The notes: generated by a model from the letters alone, not told the origin. A stretch of 64,000 nt of DNA from Paraliobacillus ryukyuensis (GCF_003315295.1 NZ_QNRI01000001.1:496001-560000), one strand, 5' to 3'; shown: positions 44,989 through 53,928, counted from the first letter of the stretch. Numbers and translations are program-made.

Positions 44989-45651
44989 TTAATCTACCAC
45001 TTTGGCCATATGTAAAATATGTTTCGCCTCTGATAGTTCTTTTTCTATATATGGTTCAATATTCTGATCCAATTCGATAACCATTAACGCTTCTTTTCCT
45101 ACATCTTTTCTGGATACTTCCATCCTACCAATATTAATTTCATACTTTGCAAGGATATGTGTCACAGAAGCAATAGCACCAAAACGATCGTTGTGCATAA
45201 TGAGTATGGCTGGGTGATTGCCAGATAAGTGGAGATCAAAACCGTTTAATTCAGTTATTTCCACCTTTCCGCCACCAATCGATATTCCAACCAGCTCCAT
45301 ATTCTCCTGCGAATTTCCCATTTTAATTCGAGCGGTATTTGGATGATCTACTGCTGCATCTTCTTCCATAAATGTTAACTGGATACCTTTGGATTTGGCA
45401 ATTTCAATCGATTCTCTAATTCTATCATCTGCGGTATCAAAATCTAAAATACCAGCCACGATGGCGACATCCGTGCCATGCCCTTGGTGCGTTTTCGCAA
45501 AAGATTCATAGTAATAAATTTCTACCCATTCTGGCTCTTTACCAAAAAGATGTCTAGCAGCACGACCAATCCTCGCAGCACCAGCCGTATGAGAACTAGA
45601 AGGCCCTACCATGACTGGACCGATAATATCAAAAACAGATTTAAACTTCAT
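44989..45651 (-). CDS. sdaAB: L-serine dehydratase, iron-sulfur, beta subunit
   Basis: 220 residues. It starts FKSVFDIIGPVMVGPSSSHT, the near-invariant substrate-binding block, and contains YYESFAKTHQGHGTDVAIVA. A C-terminal ACT domain (about 145-220) has IASVTHILAKYEINIGRMEV. It pairs with SdaAA. Transcription is insulated from fakA upstream by two tandem terminators, so sdaAB-sdaAA probably starts a new transcript. Confidence 0.98.
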   Translation of the reverse strand: MKFKSVFDIIGPVMVGPSSSHTAGAARIGRAARHLFGKEPEWVEIYYYESFAKTHQGHGTDVAIVAGILDFDTADDRIRESIEIAKSKGIQLTFMEEDAAVDHPNTARIKMGNSQENMELVGISIGGGKVEITELNGFDLHLSGNHPAILIMHNDRFGAIASVTHILAKYEINIGRMEVSRKDVGKEALMVIELDQNIEPYIEKELSEAKHILHMAKVVD

Positions 45652-45832
45652 CGCTATTACACACCCCTTTTTTTCATAAAACTATTTTTAGTTACAAAAA
45701 TCTATACGAGTTTTATTTGTTTCTACATAAGACAGCATACGTCATCGATCAAAATAAAAACACACGAAGACGCTTTATCGAGTCAAAATAAAGCAGTTTT
45801 CCTTTGTATCTAGTATAACCGGTTTTATACAT

Positions 45833-45860
45833 AAAGAAAACTCGGCGAATGCCGAGCATC
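45833..45860 (-). terminator. Second rho-independent terminator after fakA
   Basis: On the minus strand CTCGGC, loop ATTC, GCCGAG, then TTTTCTTT. It lies about 75 bases beyond the first fakA terminator. Confidence 0.8.
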
Positions 45861-45930
45861 TATTAATAATCAAATGACTATCTTTAAACCCATTTACACT
45901 TATTACTGTTCACAGACTAATATAATCTTA

Positions 45931-45960
45931 AGAAAAAGCTCAGGCAAATGACCTGAGCAT
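45931..45960 (-). terminator. First rho-independent terminator after fakA
   Basis: On the minus strand GCTCAGG, seven-base loop, CCTGAGC, then TTTTTCTT, immediately after the fakA stop. Confidence 0.88.
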
Positions 45961-45967
45961 GAAATTA

Positions 45968-47641
45968 TTATTCAATTGCAAAAATAAACGAATATATTGG
46001 TTGATTTCCTTGATGAACCTCAACTTCAATATCTGGATATTCTTTTTCTAAGAAAGATTCTAATTCGGCTAACTCTTCATCTGAACCTTCTTCACCTTGT
46101 AAAATAGTAATGATTTCATCATCTTCTGTCGTTAATTCAGCTAACAACTGTTTCGCAACCGTTAACTTATCTTGAGCAGTAGCTTTTATTTTACCATCAG
46201 CTAATCCCATGAAATTACCGTTTTCAATTGTCATACCATCAATTTGTGTATCTCTAACCGCATAGGTTACTTGTCCAGTTTTAACCATTCCACCAGCCTC
46301 AGTCATCGCTTCTTTATTCGCTTCTAATGAAGCATCTGGTTGAAAAGCTAGTAAAGCACTCATACCTTGAGGAATCGTTTTCGTTGGAACAACCTCTACA
46401 TCAGCATCACTAAGCGAAGCAGCTTGTTCTGCTGCCATGACAATATTTTTGTTATTTGGTAAGATAAGCACTTTTTCTGCATTGGCTTGCTTAATCGCTT
46501 CTGCAATATCTTGTGTACTAGGATTCATGGTTTGCCCACCTTGAAGTACAACATTAGCACCAAGATTTTCTAGCAACTGTTTGATTCCATCTCCCATAGC
46601 CACAGAAACAATACCATAAGTTTGTTTTTGCTTTGGTTGTTTTTTTGGTAATTTTTTTGTGTGTTCTCCAAGGATCGAAGTGTGTTGTTCACGCATATTT
46701 TCAACTTTTATATTAATGAAACTTCCAAAACGTTGTCCTAAATTAAGTGCTTCACCAGGATGCTCTGCGTGGACATGAACTTTAACTAATTCATCATCTG
46801 ACACAACTAGAAGTGAATCTCCCAACTCACTTAATTCTTTTCGAAATACTTCTTCATCATAAGGATGCTCTTTTAATTTATCCTCTTCAAATTTCACCAT
46901 AAATTCCGTACAATAGCCAAATTCAATATCTTCTGTGCTCATATAATCTTGGGCTAACTTATGATGTTCTGCATTTACCATATCATCCATATCTACTGAT
47001 GAGGCAGAACTTTCCGGTAAAACTTCGCCTTTTAAAGATGCTAAAAATCCTTCATAAATAACAACTAATCCTTGTCCACCACTATCAACAACGCCTACTT
47101 CCTTCAGAACTGGCAATAATTCAGGGGTAGAAGCTAAAGAGGTTTGCGCTGCTTCAAGCACACCTTCCATAAATGGAATAAAATCTTTTTCTTCTTCTGC
47201 TAGTTGTTCAGCTTTTTTAGCAGTATCTTTTGCAACGGTTAAAATTGTGCCTTCTACTGGCTTAATTACTGCCTTGTACGCAGTATTAACACCTGAAGTC
47301 AATGCGTTAGCAAAATCAGTTGTCGTAAGCGTATCTTTACCGTTTATTCCTTGGGCAAAACCACGGAACAACTGAGACAAAATAACCCCGGAATTACCTC
47401 TTGCTCCCATTAATAGACCTTTTGCAAGCGCATCAGCAACTTCAACTACATTTGTAGGCTGTATATCCTTTACTTCATTTGCGCCAGATGTCATTGATAA
47501 ATTCATATTAGTACCAGTATCTCCATCAGGTACTGGAAAGACATTTAACGCATCAATCATTTGGGCATTATTCGTTAAATGCTTTGATCCAAGAAGGACC
47601 ATCTGCTGAAACGCAGCTCCTTCTAACATTTGTAACACCAC
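45968..47641 (-). CDS. fakA: Fatty acid kinase FakA (YloV, DAK phosphatase/kinase family)
   Basis: 557 residues from a GTG with GGAGG eight bases upstream. The N-terminal DhaL/Dak2 kinase domain (about 1-200) has NVFPVPDGDTGTNMNLSMTS and LLMGARGNSGVILSQLFRGF. A middle region includes EFGYCTEFMVKFEED, followed by HVHAEHPGEALN and a DegV-related C-terminal domain (about 330-557). With FakB lipid carriers it phosphorylates exogenous fatty acids, feeding the PlsX route, whose gene is nearby. It follows asp23 by about 70 bases. Confidence 0.95.
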   Translation of the reverse strand: MVLQMLEGAAFQQMVLLGSKHLTNNAQMIDALNVFPVPDGDTGTNMNLSMTSGANEVKDIQPTNVVEVADALAKGLLMGARGNSGVILSQLFRGFAQGINGKDTLTTTDFANALTSGVNTAYKAVIKPVEGTILTVAKDTAKKAEQLAEEEKDFIPFMEGVLEAAQTSLASTPELLPVLKEVGVVDSGGQGLVVIYEGFLASLKGEVLPESSASSVDMDDMVNAEHHKLAQDYMSTEDIEFGYCTEFMVKFEEDKLKEHPYDEEVFRKELSELGDSLLVVSDDELVKVHVHAEHPGEALNLGQRFGSFINIKVENMREQHTSILGEHTKKLPKKQPKQKQTYGIVSVAMGDGIKQLLENLGANVVLQGGQTMNPSTQDIAEAIKQANAEKVLILPNNKNIVMAAEQAASLSDADVEVVPTKTIPQGMSALLAFQPDASLEANKEAMTEAGGMVKTGQVTYAVRDTQIDGMTIENGNFMGLADGKIKATAQDKLTVAKQLLAELTTEDDEIITILQGEEGSDEELAELESFLEKEYPDIEVEVHQGNQPIYSFIFAIE

Positions 47642-47710
47642 TACTACTTCCTCCTTCTTACTAGAAACAATAATAAGTTAATTGTATTTTCTCACGTTTA
47701 CAATAATCAT

Positions 47711-48070
47711 TTATGCTTGTACGCGAACACCTTGGATATAAACATTAACAGCGTGAATAGGTATTCCTAAAGTTTTATCTAAGTTATATTTAACTTGTGA
47801 TTGCACATTATGAGCAACTTCAGAAATTTTCGTTCCATAGCTCACAATGATATACATATCAATACTAATCAATTCATCATCTTGACGGACAACTACACCT
47901 TTTGCAAAGTTTTCTTTTCGTAAAATTTCAGCTATTCCATCTTTTAATTGATTTTTTGAAGCCATTCCAACGATTCCGTAGCATTCAATTGCAGCTCCAC
48001 CTGCTACGGTTGCAATAACTTCATTCGTGATGGTAACATTACCGTCTTTTGTTGTTAATTCAATAGACAT
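47711..48070 (-). CDS. Asp23/Gls24 family envelope stress protein (YloU)
   Basis: 119 residues from the ATG with AAGGAGG eight bases upstream; an ATG two codons earlier is too close to the site. The Asp23 domain covers nearly all of it: VTITNEVIATVAGGAAIECY, GIVGMASKNQLKDGI and LISIDMYIIVSYGTKISEVA. Such proteins associate with the membrane in staphylococci; the role in Bacillus is unclear. It sits upstream of fakA in a conserved pair, divergent from rpmB. Confidence 0.93.
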   Translation of the reverse strand: MSIELTTKDGNVTITNEVIATVAGGAAIECYGIVGMASKNQLKDGIAEILRKENFAKGVVVRQDDELISIDMYIIVSYGTKISEVAHNVQSQVKYNLDKTLGIPIHAVNVYIQGVRVQA

Positions 48071-48076
48071 TTTCAT

Positions 48077-48377
48077 ATCCTCCTTTAACAGACTGAAAAT
48101 ATAAGTGATGGTTGTAAAGCTAATTCTTGAAACCTATCTTACAATAATGCATGTACTAATGAAAGCCATTGCATATTAGTAAACTAACAAAGAATTTTTG
48201 TGAGCATTTACATAAGGTAAACCCCTTTATACAATGGACTAAACTCCCCATTCTGTCAAGTTACAATCCTTTATATATAAATTGTTCTTTTTTTAAACAC
48301 AAATTATCCATTTATTGCTTTATTAATTTTATACGTACGCAAATGTTTTAGCTATGTTCCGAATGATATTTATAACA
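48077..48377. other. Non-coding region between asp23 and the rpmB promoter
   Basis: About 300 bases, AT-rich, between divergent genes. A perfect TTGACA on the minus strand (48259-48254) has no -10 at 16-18 bases, only TTGTAT at 19. I see no convincing asp23 promoter, no known RNA motif and no credible gene. A 60-codon plus-strand frame here lacks a ribosome site. Confidence 0.6.
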
Positions 48378-48406
48378 TTGCAAAATCAACATATATATGA
48401 TAAATT
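48378..48406 (+). promoter_or_regulatory. Candidate sigma-A promoter for rpmB
   Basis: TTGCAA, 17 bases, TAAATT, about 45 bases upstream of the rpmB start. Confidence 0.5.
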
Positions 48407-48449
48407 ATAAAAGTGTGTAAAGAGATACATGTAAGTAGGAGGGATAAAT

Positions 48450-48638
48450 ATGGGACGTAAATGTGTCGTTACTGGCCGTAAAACAACTACTGGAAATAAC
48501 CGTTCGCACGCTATGAACGCTAATAAACGTAAATGGAAAGCAAACGTACAAAAAGTTCGCATTATGGTAGATGGTAAACCGAAAAGAGTTTATGTTTCTG
48601 CTCGTGCACTTAAATCCGGAAAAGTTGAACGTGTTTAA
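48450..48638 (+). CDS. rpmB: 50S ribosomal protein L28
   Basis: 62 residues, full length. It begins [20 protein letters not shown] and contains [20 protein letters not shown], the typical basic L28 sequence. Only one Cys (Cys5) is present, so it appears to be the zinc-independent type rather than the four-Cys form; that reading is from memory of the family. AGGAGGG lies eight bases upstream. It is one of two plus-strand genes, convergent with spoVM as in B. subtilis. Confidence 0.99.
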   Translation: MGRKCVVTGRKTTTGNNRSHAMNANKRKWKANVQKVRIMVDGKPKRVYVSARALKSGKVERV

Positions 48639-48650
48639 TTTTTCTTATAC

Positions 48651-48685
48651 AAAAAGCACCTTGCTTACTTAGCAGGTGCTTTTTG
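48651..48685. terminator. Bidirectional terminator between rpmB and spoVM
   Basis: A perfect 11-base stem AAAAAGCACCT / AGGTGCTTTTT with a 12-base loop. A and T runs on the two sides let it serve both converging genes. Confidence 0.9.
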
Positions 48686-48703
48686 TTGTATTGGTAGGCA
48701 ACG

Positions 48704-48784
48704 TTAGCTTTTTTTGAATGCACCCATTATTGCACGTACACAGCCTCCAATGAACTTTGGGAGTTTAATTGTATAAAATTTCAT
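48704..48784 (-). CDS. spoVM: Stage V sporulation protein M (26-residue spore-coat anchor)
   Basis: Short gene of 26 codons plus stop, read directly from the minus strand; ATG with AGGAGGGG about seven bases upstream. It begins MKFYTIKLPKFIGGCV and continues with RAIMGAFKKS. This matches SpoVM, the amphipathic helix that recognises convex forespore membrane and anchors SpoIVA for coat and cortex assembly. Pro9, important in B. subtilis, is kept. Cys15 replaces the Ile I remember at that position. Position between thiN and rpmB is as in B. subtilis. It shows the organism is a spore former or derived from one. Confidence 0.97.
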   Translation of the reverse strand: MKFYTIKLPKFIGGCVRAIMGAFKKS

Positions 48785-48819
48785 GAGAACCCCTCCTCTT
48801 TTACTATAAAAGACGCTTC

Positions 48820-48847
48820 ATTGTATTATATGAATTTCCTACGTCAA
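48820..48847 (-). promoter_or_regulatory. Candidate promoter(s) of spoVM
   Basis: Minus strand: TTGACG, 16 bases, TACAAT is a sigma-A-like pair. Overlapping it, CATATAAT (48832-48825) resembles a sigma-E -10, the factor used for spoVM in B. subtilis. I cannot identify a matching sigma-E -35. Confidence 0.35.
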
Positions 48848-49507
48848 AAGTACATCACGGCTCTTTATCATTATTAATATGCCGCTAGTAAATGAAAAAG
48901 TACCTTTTTTTGAAAGGAGCTTATTCGAAAGACATCGTGTGGATCCCCATGAAAGCGAATAACCATTTAGCGGGTAATAAAATCCTTTTAAAGATAATCC
49001 TGTTACCTTTTCAGAAAAGGAAAGAAATGAAACATTTGAATAAGTGTTATCTTTTATTACTTGATATTCACCTGGTTTATACAACTGGATGGTATTCTGT
49101 GGATCAATAATAGTAGCGGGAATCTCAACTTGTGAGAATCGAATTAATTGTTGAACATTCGCAAGGGTATGATCCATTCTTCCACCAGTAACCCCAAACA
49201 ATAAAACACGATTAGGAGCGAGTGCTACCGCATGCTCAATTGCCAATTCTAAGTCTGTTTCATCTTTTTCAACTGGATAGCGTATCATTTCTTTCGCTTT
49301 CTGTGACACTATTAATACATTTTCTTCGCTAATGGAATCAAAATCACCAATTGCTAAGTCAATTGATAAATTCTGGTGAAGTAATGCACTACACCCTTCA
49401 TCTGCTCCAATCCAACAATCCACCATTTCGTCATACATTTTTAGATCCGCGGCCAATACATTCGGACCACCTGCAACAATACCAATTGTTTTTATTTGCT
49501 GGTTCAT
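48839..49507 (-). CDS. thiN: Thiamine pyrophosphokinase
   Basis: 222 residues from the ATG with GGGGA eight bases upstream; an ATG five codons earlier contains that site. It makes thiamine diphosphate from thiamine and ATP. Typical sequence: IGIVAGGPNVLAADLK, WIGADEGCSALLHQ, LAIGDFDSISEENV, VEKDETDLELAIEHAVA and LFGVTGGRMDHTLANVQ. The C-terminal beta domain ends FSFTSGILIMIKSRDVLLT. It follows rpe by about 60 bases. Confidence 0.96.
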   Translation of the reverse strand: MNQQIKTIGIVAGGPNVLAADLKMYDEMVDCWIGADEGCSALLHQNLSIDLAIGDFDSISEENVLIVSQKAKEMIRYPVEKDETDLELAIEHAVALAPNRVLLFGVTGGRMDHTLANVQQLIRFSQVEIPATIIDPQNTIQLYKPGEYQVIKDNTYSNVSFLSFSEKVTGLSLKGFYYPLNGYSLSWGSTRCLSNKLLSKKGTFSFTSGILIMIKSRDVLLT

Positions 49508-49570
49508 AATTTTATTCCCCATTGTTAAAGATTTATTTCAGATTTTAGAATTTAGAACAAAAACGTTAGT

Positions 49571-50224
49571 TTATTCTGCGGCTTTTCGTATTGTTTCTAT
49601 CGCTTGTTTTCGATCGGTTTGATTAAAAATCGCGCTACCTGCCACAAGGATATCAACACCTGCATCGATACATTGCTTGGCAGTTTTTTCATTGATGCCC
49701 CCGTCCACTTCAAACAGTACATGTGGTGCAAATGCTCTTCGCCATTCATCTACTTGTTTAATTTTTTCAATTACATTTGTTATAAATTTTTGTCCACCGA
49801 ACCCAGGATTTACAGTCATAAATAACACCAGATCTACATCCGGTAAAATAGGATATAATAGCTCTTTAGGAGTAGCGGGGTTAATAACCACACCAGCCTT
49901 TACTCCTTTTTCTTTGATGGCATGAATGGTTCGGTGTAAGTGTGGACAAGTTTCCACGTGAACCGTTATGATGTCTGCTCCTGCTTCAGCAAATGCCTCA
50001 ATGTAATGGTCTGGTTCTTCAATCATCAAATGTACATCTAATGGTAATGTTGTTATCGGCCGGATAGCCTTTACAACAACCGGACCAATTGTAATATTGG
50101 GGACAAAATGGCCGTCCATGACATCTACGTGAATATAGTCTGCCCCTGCACGATCAACCTCCATAATTTCCTTTTTTAATTGAGCAAAATCAGCTGATAA
50201 AATGGATGGTGCTATTTTTGTCAT
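49571..50224 (-). CDS. rpe: Ribulose-phosphate 3-epimerase
   Basis: 217 residues. A TIM-barrel enzyme of the pentose phosphate pathway. APSILSADFAQLKKEIMEVD, the metal-binding HVDVMDGHFVPNITIGPVVV, VHLMIEEPDHYIEAFAEAGA, LFMTVNPGFGGQKFI and EVDGGINEKTAKQCIDAGVD are all present. ATG with CGAGG upstream, two bases after rsgA. This rsgA-rpe-thiN order is the Bacillus one. Confidence 0.98.
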   Translation of the reverse strand: MTKIAPSILSADFAQLKKEIMEVDRAGADYIHVDVMDGHFVPNITIGPVVVKAIRPITTLPLDVHLMIEEPDHYIEAFAEAGADIITVHVETCPHLHRTIHAIKEKGVKAGVVINPATPKELLYPILPDVDLVLFMTVNPGFGGQKFITNVIEKIKQVDEWRRAFAPHVLFEVDGGINEKTAKQCIDAGVDILVAGSAIFNQTDRKQAIETIRKAAE

Positions 50225-50226
50225 GA

Positions 50227-51108
50227 TTAATACCTCGGCTTTCTATTCTGAATCTCTTGATAAAATTGTAAGTAATGCTCATATCTAAATGGTGCTATTT
50301 CATTTACTTCAACAGCTTGTTTCACAGCACATTTTGGCTCATTAACATGCATACAACCGCGAAATTTACAATCTTGTTGTCTGGCTGCCATTTCTGGGAA
50401 ACATGCTGACAACCCTTCTAGAGCTAGCGCATCAAACTCTAATGAACTAAAACCAGGCGTGTCCGCTACTAAACCCTCTCCGATCGCAACTAACTCGACA
50501 TGCCGGGTTGTGTGTTTCCCTCTTCCTAAACTGAGAGAAATGTCGTTTGTTTCAATAGATAGAGCGGGGTTCAATTTATTTAATAAAGATGATTTTCCAA
50601 CTCCTGATTGACCAGCAATGACAGATATTTTATCAGAAAAATAAGGTGCCATTTTATTTAGATCTATTTCTTTTTCAACAGATAACGTTTCTACTTGATA
50701 GCCAATCGCTTGATAAGCTTCTTGATAAGTAGTAATCTCTTGCAACTCTTCAGTTGAGACTTTATCCATCTTAGATATAAAAATAATCGGTTGAATGTCA
50801 TTGGCTTCAACCAGCACTAAAAAGCGATCTAAAAGTAATGTACTAAACGACGGTTCTTTAGCAGAGACAACAATAATTGCTTGATCGACATTAGCCACAG
50901 CAGGTCTTCTTAGCTCATTTTTTCGTTCATGAATTGATGTGATGTATCCATCATTGTCTTCTTGTATATCAAATTCAACAATATCACCAACAAGAGGAGA
51001 GAGCTTTTTTTTTCTGAATAACCCTCTTCCTCTACATTGGTAGACACTATCTGCACTTTTTACGTAATAAAACCCACTAAGAGCTTTCATAATTCTACCC
51101 TCAGGCAT
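50227..51108 (-). CDS. rsgA: Ribosome small subunit GTPase RsgA (CpgA/YloQ)
   Basis: 293 residues from the ATG that gives MPEGRIMKALSGFYYV, collinear with B. subtilis; GGAAGGTG lies nine bases upstream in the end of prkC. It is a circularly permuted GTPase for 30S maturation. OB fold (about 1-65), G4-type ISKMDKVS, then G1 IAGQSGVGKSSLLNKLNP near 160 and DTPGFSS. A C-terminal zinc site reads CKFRGCMHVNEPKCAVKQAV. In B. subtilis it is a PrkC substrate, fitting its position after prkC. Confidence 0.97.
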   Translation of the reverse strand: MPEGRIMKALSGFYYVKSADSVYQCRGRGLFRKKKLSPLVGDIVEFDIQEDNDGYITSIHERKNELRRPAVANVDQAIIVVSAKEPSFSTLLLDRFLVLVEANDIQPIIFISKMDKVSTEELQEITTYQEAYQAIGYQVETLSVEKEIDLNKMAPYFSDKISVIAGQSGVGKSSLLNKLNPALSIETNDISLSLGRGKHTTRHVELVAIGEGLVADTPGFSSLEFDALALEGLSACFPEMAARQQDCKFRGCMHVNEPKCAVKQAVEVNEIAPFRYEHYLQFYQEIQNRKPRY

Positions 51109-51112
51109 GTAA

Positions 51113-53179
51113 CTAATCACCTTCCACTTCTTCGTATGCAATTGTTTTCTGTAAAATCACTTCATCGTCTCGTTCTACCTTATACGTTGCTACCTCTCCT
51201 GGAGCAATCGTTAAACGAATTGAAAAATCAGTGTCTTCACGTATTGTTTGTGTTTCGTAAAGCGTTGTTAAGTCGTTATTCATGTCATCTACATAAATGC
51301 GAACGGTTTGTGGCTCATCCGAATTCCCGTTATTATTTGAGTTGTCATTCGCATTACCACCATTACCTGGATTATCTTGTGAGCCTCTATTCGTTGCTCC
51401 ACCAGTATAAGGAACTGTAAATGATACGCTGTGTGTAATCGGTGGTTTCTCTTCTTCCCCTAATGAAACTACGATATTAACCGTTTCTTTTTCCTCAATT
51501 GTCGTTCCAGCCTTTGGTGTTTGTGAAATAACATTACCTTTTTTCACACTTTCCGAATGTTTTTCCGTCACATTAGCAGTTAGATTGTTTTCAGACAAAT
51601 AATTAGATGCTGCTGATTCACTCATTCCTGTTAAATCTTCTAATTGAATCGTCTTTTTCCCCTTGCTTATTTCAAATTGAACTACGGTTTCAGACGGAGC
51701 GACCTCTTCGTTCGGTTGAGGAGATAATTGGGAAATGATTTGACCTGCAGAGGCATCAGAGAAGACTTCTGTATATTCTACGTCTTGATAGCCCCTTTCC
51801 AGCAAGATTCGTTCTACTTGGTCATAATCTTTCCCAACGTAATCAGAAAATTCTTCGGTTTCTTCGCCCATACTAACATACACCGAAACTTCTGTGCCTT
51901 CTTTTGTATTGGACCCAGCACTTGGTGAAGTTCGTATGACGTGATCTTTAGCAAATTCATCAGAAAAACCTTCTTCTTTCACTACTTTGACACCCAATTC
52001 ATTGAGCGCTTGCTCAGCGTCTTCATACGTTTCACCCTGCAATTCAGGTATGACAACATCATCTGGTTGCAACCAATTTGGTAATACAAACAAAGCGAAT
52101 AAACCAGCGACGACAATAACAAAAAATGATGTAATCAACCAAATAATAAATTTCTTTTTTCTTGGTTTTTTCTTATTTTTTTGCTTACCATCCTTTGGTG
52201 ACTTATCATGCTTTGTCGTTTCTATCTGCTCCTTCGTATGCACAAGTGTATCCTCATCCTTGTCGCTATTTTTAAGAATAGTATCATTTATTATTGGGAT
52301 AGCTTTGGTATCTTCTCCTTCTTCTTCTGGCTGCTTAAATGGTGGTTCATTATGTCTTTCCGGATCTAAAGCAGATAACATATCTGTTTCAAGGGCTTCG
52401 ACAGTGTCATATCGATAAAAAGGATCCTTCGTCGTGGCTTTTAAAACAACATTTTCAATACTTTGTGGAATAGCTGGATTCCAGTTCTTAATGGAAGGTG
52501 TGTTAGATTGTAAATGCTTTAATGCAATGGAAACGGCTGATTGACCAGAAAAAGGTATCCGTCCAGTTAGTAACTCAAAGAAGACAATCCCTAAAGAATA
52601 AATATCCGATTTCCTAGTCGCCATCCCACCTCTTGCTTGTTCAGGCGAAAGATAATGTACAGATCCTAATACTGAATTCGTCTGTGTTAAAGAAGTGGCA
52701 CTTAAAGCCAAAGCAATACCAAAGTCTGTCACTTTTACTTGGGCAAAGTCATTAATTAAGATATTTTGTGGTTTAATATCGCGATGAACAATGTTATTAA
52801 TATGCGCATGTTCAATAGCGGATGTTAGTTGTTGCATAATCTCAATCGACTCTTCTACTGGAATAGGACCATACATTTGAATATACTTTTTCAATGTCAT
52901 TCCTTCGACATATTCCATGACCATATAATATATGTTGTCTTCTTCCCCAACATCATATATGTTTACAATATTCGGATGAGAGAGGCTTGTAGCAGATTGC
53001 GCTTCACGATGAAAACGTGTAATAAATTCTTCGTCGTTTGCATATTCTAATCGGAGTACTTTAATTGCAACTTCACGATCTAGAATCGTGTCATGACCCA
53101 AATAGACATTGGCCATGCCACCTCCGCCAATCATTTTAATTACTTCGTATCGTTCGTTTAAAAAGTGACCTTCTAACAC
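51113..53179 (-). CDS. prkC: PASTA-domain Ser/Thr protein kinase PrkC
   Basis: 688 residues from a GTG with GGTG upstream, overlapping prpC by seven bases. Eukaryotic-type kinase domain (1-270): glycine loop IGGGGMANVY, Lys40 in VAIKVLR, Asp134 in HRDIKPQN, Asp152 in TDFGIAL. A Lys-rich juxtamembrane segment and a membrane helix (IIWLITSFFVIVVAGLFALF, near 350) follow. Three PASTA repeats (about 372-575) sense muropeptides. The end has an Asn/Gly-rich linker (about 590-620) and an Ig-like tail. In B. subtilis PrkC governs spore germination and cell-wall metabolism. Confidence 0.97.
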   Translation of the reverse strand: MLEGHFLNERYEVIKMIGGGGMANVYLGHDTILDREVAIKVLRLEYANDEEFITRFHREAQSATSLSHPNIVNIYDVGEEDNIYYMVMEYVEGMTLKKYIQMYGPIPVEESIEIMQQLTSAIEHAHINNIVHRDIKPQNILINDFAQVKVTDFGIALALSATSLTQTNSVLGSVHYLSPEQARGGMATRKSDIYSLGIVFFELLTGRIPFSGQSAVSIALKHLQSNTPSIKNWNPAIPQSIENVVLKATTKDPFYRYDTVEALETDMLSALDPERHNEPPFKQPEEEGEDTKAIPIINDTILKNSDKDEDTLVHTKEQIETTKHDKSPKDGKQKNKKKPRKKKFIIWLITSFFVIVVAGLFALFVLPNWLQPDDVVIPELQGETYEDAEQALNELGVKVVKEEGFSDEFAKDHVIRTSPSAGSNTKEGTEVSVYVSMGEETEEFSDYVGKDYDQVERILLERGYQDVEYTEVFSDASAGQIISQLSPQPNEEVAPSETVVQFEISKGKKTIQLEDLTGMSESAASNYLSENNLTANVTEKHSESVKKGNVISQTPKAGTTIEEKETVNIVVSLGEEEKPPITHSVSFTVPYTGGATNRGSQDNPGNGGNANDNSNNNGNSDEPQTVRIYVDDMNNDLTTLYETQTIREDTDFSIRLTIAPGEVATYKVERDDEVILQKTIAYEEVEGD

Positions 53180-53928
53180 GAAGTATCACCTGCTTTGTTT
53201 GTTTCATATGAAGATATAACTAATGTGATATTGTCTTCTCCTCCCCGTTCATTAGCCGTATCAATCAGCATTTCTGCCTTTTCTTGATTCGATTTATCGT
53301 CTGTTAAAAAGCGTGATAATTCTTCATCAGAAAGTTTATTTGTTAAACCATCTGTGCACAACAATAATTGATCGTCTTGTTTCCAACTAGCTTCAAAAAT
53401 ATCGGGCTGAAGTATTGCTTCTGTTCCTAGCGCTTTTGTAAGAACATTTTTTCGTGGATGAAAATCAGCATCTTCTTTAGAAATCTGCCCTGAACGTACA
53501 AGTTCATTAACAAGCGAATGATCTTCTGTAATTTGCGAAATCGTGCCATTGTGTAACAAATAACAACGACTATCTCCAATGTTGGCAACACTAATAAAAT
53601 CTTCACCATAAATTACTGCAACTACGGTGGTTCCCATTCCAAGTAATGCTTCATTATCGATGGATTTTTGATAAACGTACTGATTTGCTTTTGTTATTAC
53701 TTCCGTTAACCAAGTAGCAGCTCCTTGTCTATCAAGCGATTCTTTTGTGGATTTCCATTCATTCTCCATCCATTCAACCACAAGTTGACTTGCAACATCA
53801 CCTGCTTTATGGCCACCCATTCCATCTGCTACAACGGTTAAATATTGCAAAGCTTCATTTTGGAATATGCCACCAGCATCTTCATTATGCATCCTGACTT
53901 TTCCTATGTTTGTTAAATAATAATGCAT
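53173..53928 (-). CDS. prpC: PP2C-type protein phosphatase PrpC
   Basis: 251 residues from the ATG with GAGGTG six bases upstream; a GTG three codons earlier touches the site. Mn-dependent phosphatase reversing PrkC. Metal-binding blocks are visible: VRMHNEDAGGIFQ, VVADGMGGHKAGDVASQLVV, SVANIGDSRCYLLHNG, LLLCTDGLTNKLSDEEL and ERGGEDNITLVI. The stop overlaps prkC, and rsmB lies 39 bases upstream. Confidence 0.98.
   Translation of the reverse strand: MHYYLTNIGKVRMHNEDAGGIFQNEALQYLTVVADGMGGHKAGDVASQLVVEWMENEWKSTKESLDRQGAATWLTEVITKANQYVYQKSIDNEALLGMGTTVVAVIYGEDFISVANIGDSRCYLLHNGTISQITEDHSLVNELVRSGQISKEDADFHPRKNVLTKALGTEAILQPDIFEASWKQDDQLLLCTDGLTNKLSDEELSRFLTDDKSNQEKAEMLIDTANERGGEDNITLVISSYETNKAGDTSC

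Larger units (their letters stand above)
45652..45967. other. Non-coding region between fakA and sdaAB
   Basis: 316 bases without a supportable gene. It contains two tandem terminators (45833-45860, 45931-45960). A leader hairpin GCTTTAT/ATAAAGC (45772-45794) lies about 120 bases upstream of sdaAB. Only weak promoter-like pairs are visible. I see no T-box or known riboswitch signature. Confidence 0.65.

Noticed and set aside
48169-48351. 60-codon plus-strand frame upstream of rpmB
   Set aside because: No Shine-Dalgarno sequence, very AT-driven composition and no family resemblance.
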